Below are positions 54,038-63,349 of a stretch of DNA of 64,000 nucleotides, piece after piece. Positions within the stretch are counted from its first letter, which is position 1; every line of letters begins with the position of its first letter. Under the pieces are notes generated by a model, which was not told the DNA's origin, did no database searches, and worked only from the letters and a program-made list of their open reading frames with translations. Source of the DNA: Flavobacterium piscinae (GTDB lineage Bacteria > Bacteroidota > Bacteroidia > Flavobacteriales > Flavobacteriaceae); NCBI RefSeq assembly GCF_004122145.1, contig NZ_SBKQ01000014.1, forward strand, positions 1 to 64,000, in the 5' to 3' direction. A program made the translations under genes and the position numbers.

Positions 54038-54576
54038 AAAAAATCATAGAAAAAGCCACGAATGGTGACCAAGTTGCCTTTACTTCCCTTTTGGATATGT
54101 ATTGGAACGAAGTGTATGGTTTTATGCTCAAAAGAACAGAAAATGAAACGGATGCCGAAGATATTACCATAGAAACTTTTTCAAAAGCTTTTGATAAAAT
54201 AGCCCATTACAATCCTGAATTTCAATTTAATACGTGGCTGATTGCAATCGCAAAAAACGTCCACATTGATATGCTTCGCAAAAAGAAAATTTCTCTTTTT
54301 GTCGATATGAATGATGAGGAAGATCATCAAGCGTATAATGTAGCAGATACCACGCCATCTGCCGAAGACAAATTGATTACAGAACAAAACTTATCTCGCC
54401 TGTTAGAATACATCAAGGAATTAAAACCGCATTATCAGGAAGTTATTCAACTTCGCTACTTTCAAGAAATGAGTTACCAAGAAATTGCTGAACAATTAGA
54501 TGAACCGCTCAGCAATGTTAAAGTAAAACTACTTCGGGCAAAAAAATTACTTGCTGAAATCATTCAACAACGATAA
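54028..54576 (+). CDS. ECF-type RNA polymerase sigma-70 factor
   Basis: 182 residues from TTG 54028, which overlaps the glycosyltransferase stop by 10 bp. The frame stays open to an ATG at 53947 deep in that gene, which would add 27 unrelated residues. Region 2 (ALLDMYWNEVYGFMLKR-like, DAEDITIETFSKAFDKI, FNTWLIAIAKNVHIDMLRK) and region 4 (LKPHYQEVIQLRYFQEMSYQEIAEQLDEPLSNVKVKLLRAKK) are clear. No anti-sigma gene lies next to it. Confidence 0.9.
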   Translation: MEIKKIIEKATNGDQVAFTSLLDMYWNEVYGFMLKRTENETDAEDITIETFSKAFDKIAHYNPEFQFNTWLIAIAKNVHIDMLRKKKISLFVDMNDEEDHQAYNVADTTPSAEDKLITEQNLSRLLEYIKELKPHYQEVIQLRYFQEMSYQEIAEQLDEPLSNVKVKLLRAKKLLAEIIQQR

Positions 54577-54615
54577 GACTATTTTGTTATTTTTGTTTTT
54601 CTCAACAAACAAAAA

Positions 54616-55860
54616 ATGACAACTTTTACCCGAACTGAAAAACTCAAACACCTTTTAAGTCTTCCTGTTATTGTAGCTGCATTAGGCTATTTTGTGGATA
54701 TTTATGATTTATTGCTTTTCGGAATTGTTCGAGTACCAAGTCTTATTGAATTAGGCATGAATGTTGACCAAGACGGAACAACAATACTAAATTTTCAGAT
54801 GACCGGTTTATTGGTTGGCGGTATTCTTTGGGGAGTGCTAGGCGACAAAAAAGGAAGACTTTCTGTTTTATTTGGTTCCATTTTGGTGTATTCACTAGCC
54901 AATATTGCGTGTGGATTTTTACCTCATTTTCCAATAGAAGACAAAGTCATGCTGTATGCTGTTTTACGCTTTATTGCCGGAGTAGGTTTAGCAGGTGAAT
55001 TAGGAGCAGGCATCACCTTGGTTGCCGAAAGTTTACCGAAAGAACTTCGAGCAATTGGCACTTCCATTGTGGCAGGTTTTGGTCTGTTAGGAGCGGTAGT
55101 CGCTCAACTTACAGTTGAACTAGCCGGAAGTTGGACCATTGCCTATTTTATAGGTGGAGCCATGGGCTTAGCCCTTTTACTTCTTCGGATTGGTGTAGTG
55201 GAAAGTGGTATTTATAAAGACATTCAACATCAAAACCAGGTTTCCAAAGGGAATTTTATCTCTTTTTTCACCAATAAAAATAGATTTATTAAATACTTAC
55301 GATGCATTGCCATTGGTTTACCTACTTGGTTTTGTATTGGAATTTTAGCTGTTATGGCGAATCAATTTGCTGATGTGATGGGAATTGATTCCATCCAACC
55401 CGGAAAAGCTATCATGTGGGCCTACATTGGAATTTCTGCCGGAGATTTTGCCAGTGGATTTATTTCTCATGCTTTGCATTCACGAAAAAAAGCCATACTA
55501 TATATGATGCTTTTCACCATTATTGGTGTAGTACTCCTTTTGTTTAGTGGTCAAAAATCCGAAAACATGTATTATTTCTATTGCCGCTGGCTCGGATTAG
55601 GTACAGGATATTGGGCCATGTTTGTAACGGTTGCAGCAGAACAATTTGGTACAAATATTCGAAGTACAGCTACCACTACTGTTCCCAATATGGTGAGAGG
55701 ATTATTACCGGTAATGCTCATTGGATTTGATTTTTTTAAAGTGGATTACGGAGTGATTTGGTCCGCTGCAATCGTTGGAACAGTTGTTTTTGGACTGGGA
55801 ATTTATGCCACATTAACCATTGCTGAAACGCACAATTCCGATTTAGATTTTATTGATTAA
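54616..55860 (+). CDS. MFS transporter
   Basis: 414 residues, twelve membrane helices. The motif GDKKGRLSVLFGSILVYSLAN after helix 2, the GVGLAGELGAGITLVAESLPKELRA segment and a second-half RSTATTTVPNMVRG are those of the sugar/metabolite:proton symporter branches of MFS. Substrate unknown. A TATTTTTG -7-like box occurs at 54588-54595. Confidence 0.87.
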   Translation: MTTFTRTEKLKHLLSLPVIVAALGYFVDIYDLLLFGIVRVPSLIELGMNVDQDGTTILNFQMTGLLVGGILWGVLGDKKGRLSVLFGSILVYSLANIACGFLPHFPIEDKVMLYAVLRFIAGVGLAGELGAGITLVAESLPKELRAIGTSIVAGFGLLGAVVAQLTVELAGSWTIAYFIGGAMGLALLLLRIGVVESGIYKDIQHQNQVSKGNFISFFTNKNRFIKYLRCIAIGLPTWFCIGILAVMANQFADVMGIDSIQPGKAIMWAYIGISAGDFASGFISHALHSRKKAILYMMLFTIIGVVLLLFSGQKSENMYYFYCRWLGLGTGYWAMFVTVAAEQFGTNIRSTATTTVPNMVRGLLPVMLIGFDFFKVDYGVIWSAAIVGTVVFGLGIYATLTIAETHNSDLDFID

Positions 55861-55907
55861 GGTCACTTGATTCAACAAATAATAAAGAAATCCTAATTTT
55901 TGAGTTC

Positions 55908-55939
55908 TTGGGTTTCCATTTCGTTTTTTGTTATCTTTG
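55908..55939 (+). promoter_or_regulatory. Promoter of lipA
   Basis: TTG (55908-55910), 21-bp spacer, TATCTTTG (55932-55939), 18 bp before ATG 55958. It overlaps the alternative in-frame ATG at 55928, which is therefore rejected. Confidence 0.78.
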
Positions 55940-55957
55940 TACTTCAATAAAAAGGAT

Positions 55958-56830
55958 ATGAATACTGTTTTAGACCATGTACAACCACCGGTTGGAAAAC
56001 CAAAATGGCTGAGAGTAAAATTGCCAACGGGACAAAAATATACCGAACTCAGAGGATTGGTGGATAAATATAAATTGAACACCATTTGCACCTCCGGAAG
56101 TTGTCCGAATATGGGAGAATGTTGGGGAGAAGGCACGGCAACCTTTATGATTCTCGGAAACATTTGTACGCGTTCGTGTGGATTTTGTGGAGTAAAAACA
56201 GGTCGTCCGGAAACAGTAGATTGGGACGAACCTGAAAAAGTGGCTCGCTCCATTAAAATCATGAACATCAAACATGCGGTTGTGACTAGTGTGGATCGTG
56301 ATGACTTAAAAGATATGGGGTCAATCATTTGGTATGAAACCATTCTAGCCATCCGAAGAATGAATCCAAATACTACCCTAGAAACATTGATACCTGATTT
56401 TCAAGGAGTAGAAAGAAATATTGACCGAATTATAGAAGCCAACCCGGAAGTGGTTTCACACAATATGGAAACCGTTCGCAGATTGACACGTGAAGTACGA
56501 ATTCAAGCAAAATATGACCGAAGTTTAGAAGTTTTACGCTACTTAAAAGAAAAAGGAATCCGAAGAACCAAATCAGGAATTATGTTAGGTTTAGGCGAAA
56601 CAGAGGAAGAAGTGATTGAAACCATGAAAGACCTTCGTTCTGTCAATGTTGATATTGTGACAATTGGACAATACCTTCAACCCAGTAAAAAACATCTACC
56701 CGTAAAAGAATTCATCACACCGGAACAATTCAAAAAATACGAAGAAATCGGGAAAGAATTAGGTTTCCGCCATGTGGAAAGTGGAGCTTTGGTAAGATCT
56801 TCTTATCATGCTCAGAAACATATACTTTAA
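55958..56830 (+). CDS. lipA: Lipoyl synthase
   Basis: 290 residues from ATG 55958. Auxiliary-cluster cysteines in [13 protein letters not shown] (family CX4CX5C), radical-[11 protein letters not shown], then [41 protein letters not shown] and the C-terminal RSSYHA. Inserts sulfur at C6 and C8 of octanoyl-lipoyl domains with two [4Fe-4S] clusters. Confidence 0.96.
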   Translation: MNTVLDHVQPPVGKPKWLRVKLPTGQKYTELRGLVDKYKLNTICTSGSCPNMGECWGEGTATFMILGNICTRSCGFCGVKTGRPETVDWDEPEKVARSIKIMNIKHAVVTSVDRDDLKDMGSIIWYETILAIRRMNPNTTLETLIPDFQGVERNIDRIIEANPEVVSHNMETVRRLTREVRIQAKYDRSLEVLRYLKEKGIRRTKSGIMLGLGETEEEVIETMKDLRSVNVDIVTIGQYLQPSKKHLPVKEFITPEQFKKYEEIGKELGFRHVESGALVRSSYHAQKHIL

Positions 56831-56872
56831 TAAATTTGTTTCAGGTTTCAGGTTTCAAGTTAATTCCCGAAA

Positions 56873-56921
56873 ACCTGAAACCTGAAACCTGAAACCTGAA
56901 ACCTGAAACCTGAAACCTGAA
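56873..56921 (+). repeat. Heptamer tandem repeat, 7 x ACCTGAA
   Basis: Seven exact units, directly before the GAPDH gene (9 bp between array and TTG start). Two inverted copies (TTTCAGG) lie just upstream at 56838-56855, so the region can fold back. The same unit is present five times at 44321-44355. Confidence 0.93.
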
Positions 56922-56930
56922 ACTTCAATC

Positions 56931-57923
56931 TTGAAAACAAAAATAGCTATCAACGGTTTTGGTCGAATCGGACGAAATTTATTCCGATTATTACTCAATC
57001 ATCCCAGCATTGAAGTAGTTGCCATTAACGACATTGCTGACACGAGAACAATGGCTCATTTACTAAAATACGATAGCATTCATGGTGTTTTGCCAAACGA
57101 AGTTACTTTTGATGAGGAACATATTTTTGTGGATGGAAAATCATATTCCTTTTTCAGAAAAAAAAATATCTCCGAGTTGAATTGGCAACCTGTTGATGTT
57201 GTGATAGAAAGTACCGGAAAATTCAAAACCTATGAAGAAGCCTATCAACATATTGCTAGCGGAGCAAAAAAAGTAATCCTCTCTGCTCCACCCGAAGAGG
57301 ACAAAATAAAAACAGTCGTTTTAGGGGTAAATGAATCCATTTTAGATGGCTCAGAAAAAATCATTTCCAATGCGAGTTGCACCACTAACAATGCAGCTCC
57401 AATGATTAAAATCATAGATGAACTGTGTGGCATTGAACAAGCCTATATCACTACTGTTCACTCCTACACTACCGACCAAAGTTTACACGATCAACCTCAC
57501 AAAGACTTACGAAGAGCACGTGGTGCGGCACAGTCCATTGTGCCAACCACTACCGGAGCTGCCAAAGCGTTGACTAAAATATTCCCGAAATTAGAGGGCA
57601 AATTAGGAGGAAGCGGTATACGTGTTCCGGTTCCAGACGGTTCGTTAACCGATATTACGTGCTATGTTTCCAGAGCCGTTTCGATTGAAGAAATAAATGC
57701 CGCTTTTCTAAAAGCATCCCAAACAAATCTCAAAGGTATCCTTTCTTACACAGAAGATCCGATTGTTTCTGTTGATATTATCGGCAATACAAATTCCTGC
57801 CTTTTTGACGCTCAATTGACCTCAGTTATTGATAAGATGGTAAAAGTAGTGGGGTGGTATGACAACGAAATCGGTTATTCATCGAGAATTATCGACTTAA
57901 TTGGGTATATTTCAAATAAATAG
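56931..57923 (+). CDS. gap: Glyceraldehyde-3-phosphate dehydrogenase, type I
   Basis: 330 residues with TTG start at 56931 (no in-frame ATG before it): LKTKIAINGFGRIGRNLFRL-like opening, catalytic Cys in SNASCTTNN, GAAKALTKIFPKLEGKL, DNEIGYSSR near the end. NAD-binding with Asp in VVAINDIADT. The gene starts 9 bp after the heptamer array. It is a GAPDH paralogue or the main glycolytic enzyme; which one cannot be told from this window. Confidence 0.93.
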   Translation: MKTKIAINGFGRIGRNLFRLLLNHPSIEVVAINDIADTRTMAHLLKYDSIHGVLPNEVTFDEEHIFVDGKSYSFFRKKNISELNWQPVDVVIESTGKFKTYEEAYQHIASGAKKVILSAPPEEDKIKTVVLGVNESILDGSEKIISNASCTTNNAAPMIKIIDELCGIEQAYITTVHSYTTDQSLHDQPHKDLRRARGAAQSIVPTTTGAAKALTKIFPKLEGKLGGSGIRVPVPDGSLTDITCYVSRAVSIEEINAAFLKASQTNLKGILSYTEDPIVSVDIIGNTNSCLFDAQLTSVIDKMVKVVGWYDNEIGYSSRIIDLIGYISNK

Positions 57924-57959
57924 TTAATTTTATGCCATTAAAAACAACCATTTTTTGGT

Positions 57960-60143
57960 ATGAAATATTTTACTTTAGTAATTATACTTTCTCTTACTCT
58001 TTCTGTTTATTCGCAAAAGAATTCTTCTATCAAAAACGTAGAAGTTTTAGACAGTACTAACTATTTTATTGAATTAGCTAATTTTCATAAAAAAAATAAC
58101 AACTACCGAAGTTCTCAAGACTACATTCAAAAGGCTATTGAATTTGCTGAAACCAATCAAGATTATCAAGCTCAAGCGGATGCCTACTCATTTCTTGGAA
58201 ATGTCTATTTTGAATTAAAAAAATATTCCGATGCCATTCAAACCTATAACAAAAGTATTTCCTTATATAATAAACAAAAACCATCTTCCAATCAGGCCTA
58301 TACTTTTTATAATTTAGGGTTGTGTTATGTAGACAAAAAAGAATATTCTAAGGCGGAATATTATTTTAAAGAAGCTGAAAAAATCTATGAAATAATTGAT
58401 ATTCCCGAAGCCACAAAAATGATAAATTTACAAAAAGGTATAGTTTATCGGGCAAAAGGTGAAAACCAATTGGCATTGTCTATTTTAAATACAATTGTCG
58501 TAAATCACGACGAAGAAGACCATTTCAAAACTAAAGCGGAAGCATTATACAATATTGGGCTTATTGAAGCTGATGACAATCGCTATAATTTAGCTTTGAA
58601 TTATTTAAATAAAGCTCTTGACTTAAGTTCCAAAAATAAAAATCTTGAACTTAAAGCAAAGATTGCACGAACATTAAGTGAAGTTCATGAAAAAGTAATC
58701 GATGTTGAAAATTCATTTAAATACATGAAACTTCATCTTCAGATCAGAGATAGTATTCAAGATCTAAACAGTAAAAGAATTGGAACAGAAGATTTTTTGA
58801 GTTTTAAAGAAGCCGAGCGTTTAAAGTCAATTGAACAAATGGACCGTGAAAACAAAGAACAACAACGAGCCAATAAATTCTCAAAATTAATTAGTATTTT
58901 AAGTATTGCATTGATTTCAATTCTTTCGTTATTGAGTTTATCCTTATACAAAAATAACATTATCAGAAGCCAATCCAATAAGTTACTTCAGGAAAAAAAC
59001 CAGGAACTTTTGTTAGCCAAAGAAAAGGCAGAAAAAGCATCCAAAGCCCGAGCGGAATTTTTATCTACCGTGAGTCATGAATTGCGAACACCATTGAATG
59101 CAATCAATGGAATTACACATTTGTTGATTGAAGAAAACCCTAAGAAATCGCAATTGCAATACCTCACTTCACTCAAATTCTCGGGAGATTATTTGCTGAC
59201 TTTCATCAATGATATTTTAGAAATCAACCGGGTGGAAAGTGAAAACATCGAAATTGAAAGCATAAATGTGAATGTCAAACAATTATTGAGCGATTTACAC
59301 TATTCGTTTAAAGATCTTGCAAGTAAAAACAATAATGATTTTGAATTAGAACTTGACACCTCAATTCCGGATAACCTGATAGGCGACCCCACAAAACTTT
59401 CTCAAATTTTTATCAACCTGATTAATAATGCGTTGAAGTTTACAAAAAACGGTAAAGTAAATGTTTCGGCTAAAATGTTGAAAAACGAAAATAACATTTC
59501 CACTATTCATTTTGAAATTGCAGATACGGGAATTGGGATTCCGCTTGAAAAACAAAGTACAATCTTTGAAAGTTTTTCACAAGGTTCTGTTGAAATAAAC
59601 CGTAAATATGGCGGCACCGGCTTAGGATTAGCTATTGTAAAACGACTGGTTAATCTGTTGGGCGGCGAAATTAAGCTAACCAGTGCAGAAGGAATTGGTT
59701 CTACTTTTTCATTTGATGTTGATTTTGAATTGGGCCAACAAACATTTGAAGAAGTTCGAAAACAATACAACGAAAATATTTTTGCAAACAAAAAAGTATT
59801 GATTGTCGAAGACAATAAAATCAACCAGATGATTACCAAAAAAATGCTTGAAAACAAAGAAATTGTCTGCGAATTGATTGATAATGGCGAAGAAGCCATT
59901 GAAATGATTCGCAACAATAGCTACGATTTGGTATTGATGGATGTGCATCTTCCCGGTATTAACGGAACGATTGCCACCGAACGAATCCGAGAATTCAACA
60001 AAAAACTTCCTATTATTGCCTTAACAGCCATTTCGATGAACGAAAATCGTGAAATGTTACTTTCTTTTGGAATGAATGATGTGGTGACTAAACCTTTTAA
60101 TCCGGATAATTTTTATAAGGTGATTGCTCAGCAGTTGGGGTGA
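57960..60143 (+). CDS. TPR-containing hybrid histidine kinase
   Basis: 727 residues: signal peptide (1-19), TPR repeats in the periplasm (about 35-265), membrane helix (about 306-330), coiled linker, HisKA with His373 in STVSHELRTPLN, HATPase_c (N-box INLINNALKFT; DTGIGIP; GGTGLGLAIV), and a C-terminal receiver (about 610-727) with Asp661 in LVLMDVHLPG and Lys near TKPFNPDNF. Periplasmic TPRs would bind a peptide or protein partner. No separate DNA-binding response regulator is adjacent. Confidence 0.93.
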   Translation: MKYFTLVIILSLTLSVYSQKNSSIKNVEVLDSTNYFIELANFHKKNNNYRSSQDYIQKAIEFAETNQDYQAQADAYSFLGNVYFELKKYSDAIQTYNKSISLYNKQKPSSNQAYTFYNLGLCYVDKKEYSKAEYYFKEAEKIYEIIDIPEATKMINLQKGIVYRAKGENQLALSILNTIVVNHDEEDHFKTKAEALYNIGLIEADDNRYNLALNYLNKALDLSSKNKNLELKAKIARTLSEVHEKVIDVENSFKYMKLHLQIRDSIQDLNSKRIGTEDFLSFKEAERLKSIEQMDRENKEQQRANKFSKLISILSIALISILSLLSLSLYKNNIIRSQSNKLLQEKNQELLLAKEKAEKASKARAEFLSTVSHELRTPLNAINGITHLLIEENPKKSQLQYLTSLKFSGDYLLTFINDILEINRVESENIEIESINVNVKQLLSDLHYSFKDLASKNNNDFELELDTSIPDNLIGDPTKLSQIFINLINNALKFTKNGKVNVSAKMLKNENNISTIHFEIADTGIGIPLEKQSTIFESFSQGSVEINRKYGGTGLGLAIVKRLVNLLGGEIKLTSAEGIGSTFSFDVDFELGQQTFEEVRKQYNENIFANKKVLIVEDNKINQMITKKMLENKEIVCELIDNGEEAIEMIRNNSYDLVLMDVHLPGINGTIATERIREFNKKLPIIALTAISMNENREMLLSFGMNDVVTKPFNPDNFYKVIAQQLG

Positions 60144-60176
60144 TTTATGAGTAATAAACTATATTAATAGAAAAAC

Positions 60177-60683
60177 TTGAAAATTTTAAATAGAAATGAA
60201 GTTATTTGGCTTCTAGTGACAATAATTTTTATTCTGTTAATTTACTTTCTAATTTTCGGAAAAGAAGGCTTTAAATCTGAATCAACTTTTGACCTAAATA
60301 CGTATGATACATATTTAGTTATTTCCAACATTCACTTTATTTTTACATTAAGTATATTATTATTTTTTGGAGTTTATCTTGTTAGATCATTAAATACAAA
60401 ATTCAAAAATTTAATAGTAAATATAATTTTAATGATTTCTACAATATTATTAATAATTACTTTAATGAATATATTTCCATTTATTGAAATCATTAATGAA
60501 AAAAAATCTGGTTGGACTATTAATCCACCTTTAAGTGTTAATGATTTAAAAATAGAAAAAAAATTTGAAAAAAATAATATTAGAATACTATCTTATATAA
60601 TTTTTATTTTTCAAATATTTTTAGTCATATTTCTAGTATATTTAGTCTTTATTACAAGGCGAAACTTTAGAAAAACTCTGTAA
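60177..60683 (+). CDS. Hypothetical four-helix membrane protein, very AT-rich
   Basis: 168 residues with TTG start at 60177 (next ATG options would remove the first helix). Four predicted membrane helices (about 8-28, 45-68, 77-103, 139-162). Composition is strongly Ile/Leu/Phe/Asn-rich, and codon use is much more AT-rich than its neighbours, as in the 13.9-17.2 kb island. No family recognised. It starts 33 bp after the histidine kinase gene. Confidence 0.6.
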   Translation: MKILNRNEVIWLLVTIIFILLIYFLIFGKEGFKSESTFDLNTYDTYLVISNIHFIFTLSILLFFGVYLVRSLNTKFKNLIVNIILMISTILLIITLMNIFPFIEIINEKKSGWTINPPLSVNDLKIEKKFEKNNIRILSYIIFIFQIFLVIFLVYLVFITRRNFRKTL

Positions 60684-60796
60684 TCGACAGGTAAAATAAC
60701 CTACTCCTCTTGAGGTTAGTATTTTTTAAAGTTCTTCTTCTGTAATTTCGAACTTTTTTACAGTCAAAAACCCTCACATTCTCCTTTTTAATACAA

Positions 60797-60950
60797 TTCC
60801 CAGCCCGGGTAGCAGTGGAAACCCCGCAGTACAGCAAGCTAATTTTTCTTTGCTTTTTGAGGCGACCAACGAAAGCCACGAAAAAGCAGTAGAAAAATAG
60901 CTTGGAGGCCGTCCCGATAGCTATCGGGATGCAACGGATGACCGGATGAG
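60797..60950 (+). repeat. Intergenic hairpin repeat R2 (conserved 22-nt loop, different stem)
   Basis: Arm 60835-60858 (CAAGCTAATTTTTCTTTGCT then TTTT) pairs imperfectly with 60881-60904 around a 22-nt loop at 60859-60880 containing GGCGACCAACGAAAGCCA. The loop matches 18 of 22 positions of the R1 loop (5090-5111), while the stems share no sequence. Upstream AGCAGTGGAAACCCC echoes R1's GAAGTGGAAAGCCC. Downstream sits a perfect palindrome TCCCGATAGCTATCGGGA (60912-60929). It fills most of the 271-bp gap before punA. Confidence 0.75.
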
Positions 60951-60954
60951 CTGC

Positions 60955-61767
60955 CTAATAATTCAGAATAAATTCTTTGATTAATTTTCGCACGTGTGGC
61001 TCGGCTTTTCGGGCGGCTTCAAGCACCTCATCATGGTTCACCTCATCAATATTTTCTTCATCGCCCATGTCGGTAATCACGGAAATTCCGAGGCAATCAA
61101 CTTCCATGTGACGAGCTACGATGACTTCGGGAACGGTGGACATTCCGACACAATCGGCACCGAGAATTTTGACCATTTTGTATTCAGCTAAGGTTTCAAA
61201 AGTGGGACCTTGCAAGCCTAGATAGATGCCGTCTTTGAGTTCGATAGCATTTTGTTGAGCAATTTCTTTGGCTTTTTGCATCATGGTGCGTGAGTACGGT
61301 TCGCTCATGTTGACAAATCGCGGTCCGAAACGTTCATCGTTTGCCCCTCGCAACGGATGATCGGGAAATAAATTAATATGATCTTTGATAACAACCACAT
61401 CGCCTACTTTGTACGTTGGATTTACACCGCCGGAAGCATTGGAAACAATGAGTTTTTGAATACCTAAATACTTCATCACACGCACTGGAAAAGTCACCGT
61501 TTGCATATCGTAACCTTCATAAAAATGAAATCGGCCTTGCATGGCAACTACGCTTTTAGTTCCGATTTTACCGAAAACTAACGCCCCTTTATGTCCTTGC
61601 ACAGTGGAAACCGGAAAGTTGGGAATTTCGGAATACGGAATGGTGAATTCGATGTTGATATCTTGCGTAAATGAGCCCAAACCGGAACCGAGAATGATGC
61701 CGTATTCAGGTGTATAATTGGTTTTCTCTTTAAGAAATTGGACGGTTTCCTGTACTTTGTTCCACAT
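60955..61767 (-). CDS. punA: Purine-nucleoside phosphorylase (trimeric, PNP type)
   Basis: 270 residues: GSGLGSF near residue 30, VQGHKGALVFG, MQGRFHFYEGY, SNASGGVNP, GPTFETLAEYK, GMSTVPEVIVARH and ITDMGDEENIDEVNH, typical of inosine/guanosine-specific class II PNP. Phosphorolysis of purine nucleosides for salvage. Its start lies 38 bp inside the end of lpxK. Confidence 0.95.
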   Translation of the reverse strand: MWNKVQETVQFLKEKTNYTPEYGIILGSGLGSFTQDINIEFTIPYSEIPNFPVSTVQGHKGALVFGKIGTKSVVAMQGRFHFYEGYDMQTVTFPVRVMKYLGIQKLIVSNASGGVNPTYKVGDVVVIKDHINLFPDHPLRGANDERFGPRFVNMSEPYSRTMMQKAKEIAQQNAIELKDGIYLGLQGPTFETLAEYKMVKILGADCVGMSTVPEVIVARHMEVDCLGISVITDMGDEENIDEVNHDEVLEAARKAEPHVRKLIKEFILNY

Positions 61768-62764
61768 AATTGTTTATTTGTTGATTGAAATTTTCACCGT
61801 TGGAAAGAAAAATACTTTGTATCGGTAAATAGAATAATTGAGCCGGATTTATTCTTCCTTTTAAGCGAACAAAATCTTTTTCGGTGGTAATAATCGGTTT
61901 ATTTTTTGATTTTTTCTGAATGGTTTGGATATCACTTTCTGTAAAATCGTGATGGTCGGGAAATTCCAATTCCTCATCGTTGCCATCTTGTAAATGATTG
62001 AAAAATGGTTGGGGTTTAGCGATTCCGGCTACTAACAGTTTATCAGTGTTTAGTAGTGAAGCTACAGAACACCTTTCACTTTCGGAATAGAGCATTACAT
62101 CGTATTGAATGGCCGAAAAATAAAGCTGTTGATGAGCCAAAAGGTGTAACTTTTGACGAATTTGATTTTGTGCTGCTTCGGTAAGTGTAGGCGGACATTT
62201 GGTAACAACCACCACATCAGCTCTTTTTACTCCACTACTACTTTCACGCAAATTTCCGGTGGGTAAAATAAAATCATCTGCATACAAATCGTTATAGGCT
62301 GTCAATAATATATAAAACCCGGCTTTTACTTTACGGTGTTGAAAAGCATCGTCAAGTAATATGATATCCGGTTTATTTTCTAAAGCTAACAATCGTTCAA
62401 TTCCATTTTTGCGGTTGGCATCCACAGCTACTTGAATACTTGGGAATTTTTGATGCAATTGAAATGGTTCATCTCCCAACAATTCAGCGGTTGAAGCATA
62501 ATCAGCCAATAAAAAACCGGATGACTTGCGTTTATAACCTCTGCTTAATACAGCGATTTTATAATTTGGAGAAAGCAATCGAATTAAATATTCAATTTGT
62601 GGCGTTTTGCCTGTTCCGCCAACACTGAGGTTTCCAACAGCAATAATCGGAATGGGAAATGAATACGATTTTAGAATACCTTTGTGATAAAACCAATTCC
62701 GAATAGTAGTTATAAAACCATATAAAACGGCAAAAGGAAAGAGTATTTTTCGCAAAAGAATCAT
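61730..62764 (-). CDS. lpxK: Tetraacyldisaccharide 4'-kinase
   Basis: 344 residues: N-terminal membrane-associated helix, P-loop VGNLSVGGTGKTP, RGYKRKSSGF, DEPFQLHQK, ILLDDAFQHRK, ITTEKDFVRL. Adds the 4' phosphate of lipid A at the inner membrane. Transcribed ahead of punA with an overlap of 38 bp. Confidence 0.95.
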   Translation of the reverse strand: MILLRKILFPFAVLYGFITTIRNWFYHKGILKSYSFPIPIIAVGNLSVGGTGKTPQIEYLIRLLSPNYKIAVLSRGYKRKSSGFLLADYASTAELLGDEPFQLHQKFPSIQVAVDANRKNGIERLLALENKPDIILLDDAFQHRKVKAGFYILLTAYNDLYADDFILPTGNLRESSSGVKRADVVVVTKCPPTLTEAAQNQIRQKLHLLAHQQLYFSAIQYDVMLYSESERCSVASLLNTDKLLVAGIAKPQPFFNHLQDGNDEELEFPDHHDFTESDIQTIQKKSKNKPIITTEKDFVRLKGRINPAQLFYLPIQSIFLSNGENFNQQINNYVEQSTGNRPIS

Positions 62765-62932
62765 ACAACGAAGATAGGATATTTGAAGAAATATTTAGTA
62801 GTTTTGAAGATGGATTTTTATTAACAGAAACGAAAATAATAATCCTTATTAAACTTCAAATGTTCAAATGGAAAATTCAAAATAGAAAACTAGTTAATCA
62901 TTACTTTTAATTTATCTTTAAATCTACCTATT

Positions 62933-63322
62933 ATGTTTACAATCGAACAAATTAAAACCGCTCACAGTAAAGTAAAATCCGGTGCCGACTTTCCCGCTTA
63001 CATTCAAGAACTTAAACAATTGGGCGTTGTTTTGTATGATACTTTTGTTTCCGATGGACACTCTAATTATTATGGTAAAAATGACTTTAAAGTTAATTCC
63101 GAAGCAAAATATGATGCTTTAACTATTCATAATAATGCGAATGAAAATCAATTCAAAGCCGACTTAAAAGCCCATCAACAAGGAAAAACAGATTACCCCA
63201 CTTTTTGCAGTGATTGTGCCAAATCCGGCATAGAAAAATGGAGAGTAAACCTGGAAAAAATGATTTGTACTTACTTTGACCTAAAGGGAAATGAAATGTT
63301 AGAGGAAAAAATTCCGGGTTAA
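62933..63322 (+). CDS. DUF1398 family protein (YbcV-like)
   Basis: 129 residues: FTIEQIKTAHSKVKSGADFPAYIQELKQLGV, YDTFVSDGHSNYYG, HQQGKTDYPTFCSDCAKSGIEKWRVNLEKMICTYFD. This is the DUF1398 pattern, including the paired CxxC. Soluble; function unknown. Confidence 0.9.
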   Translation: MFTIEQIKTAHSKVKSGADFPAYIQELKQLGVVLYDTFVSDGHSNYYGKNDFKVNSEAKYDALTIHNNANENQFKADLKAHQQGKTDYPTFCSDCAKSGIEKWRVNLEKMICTYFDLKGNEMLEEKIPG

Positions 63323-63349
63323 TATTGTTAACCCCATAAAAACTAATAT

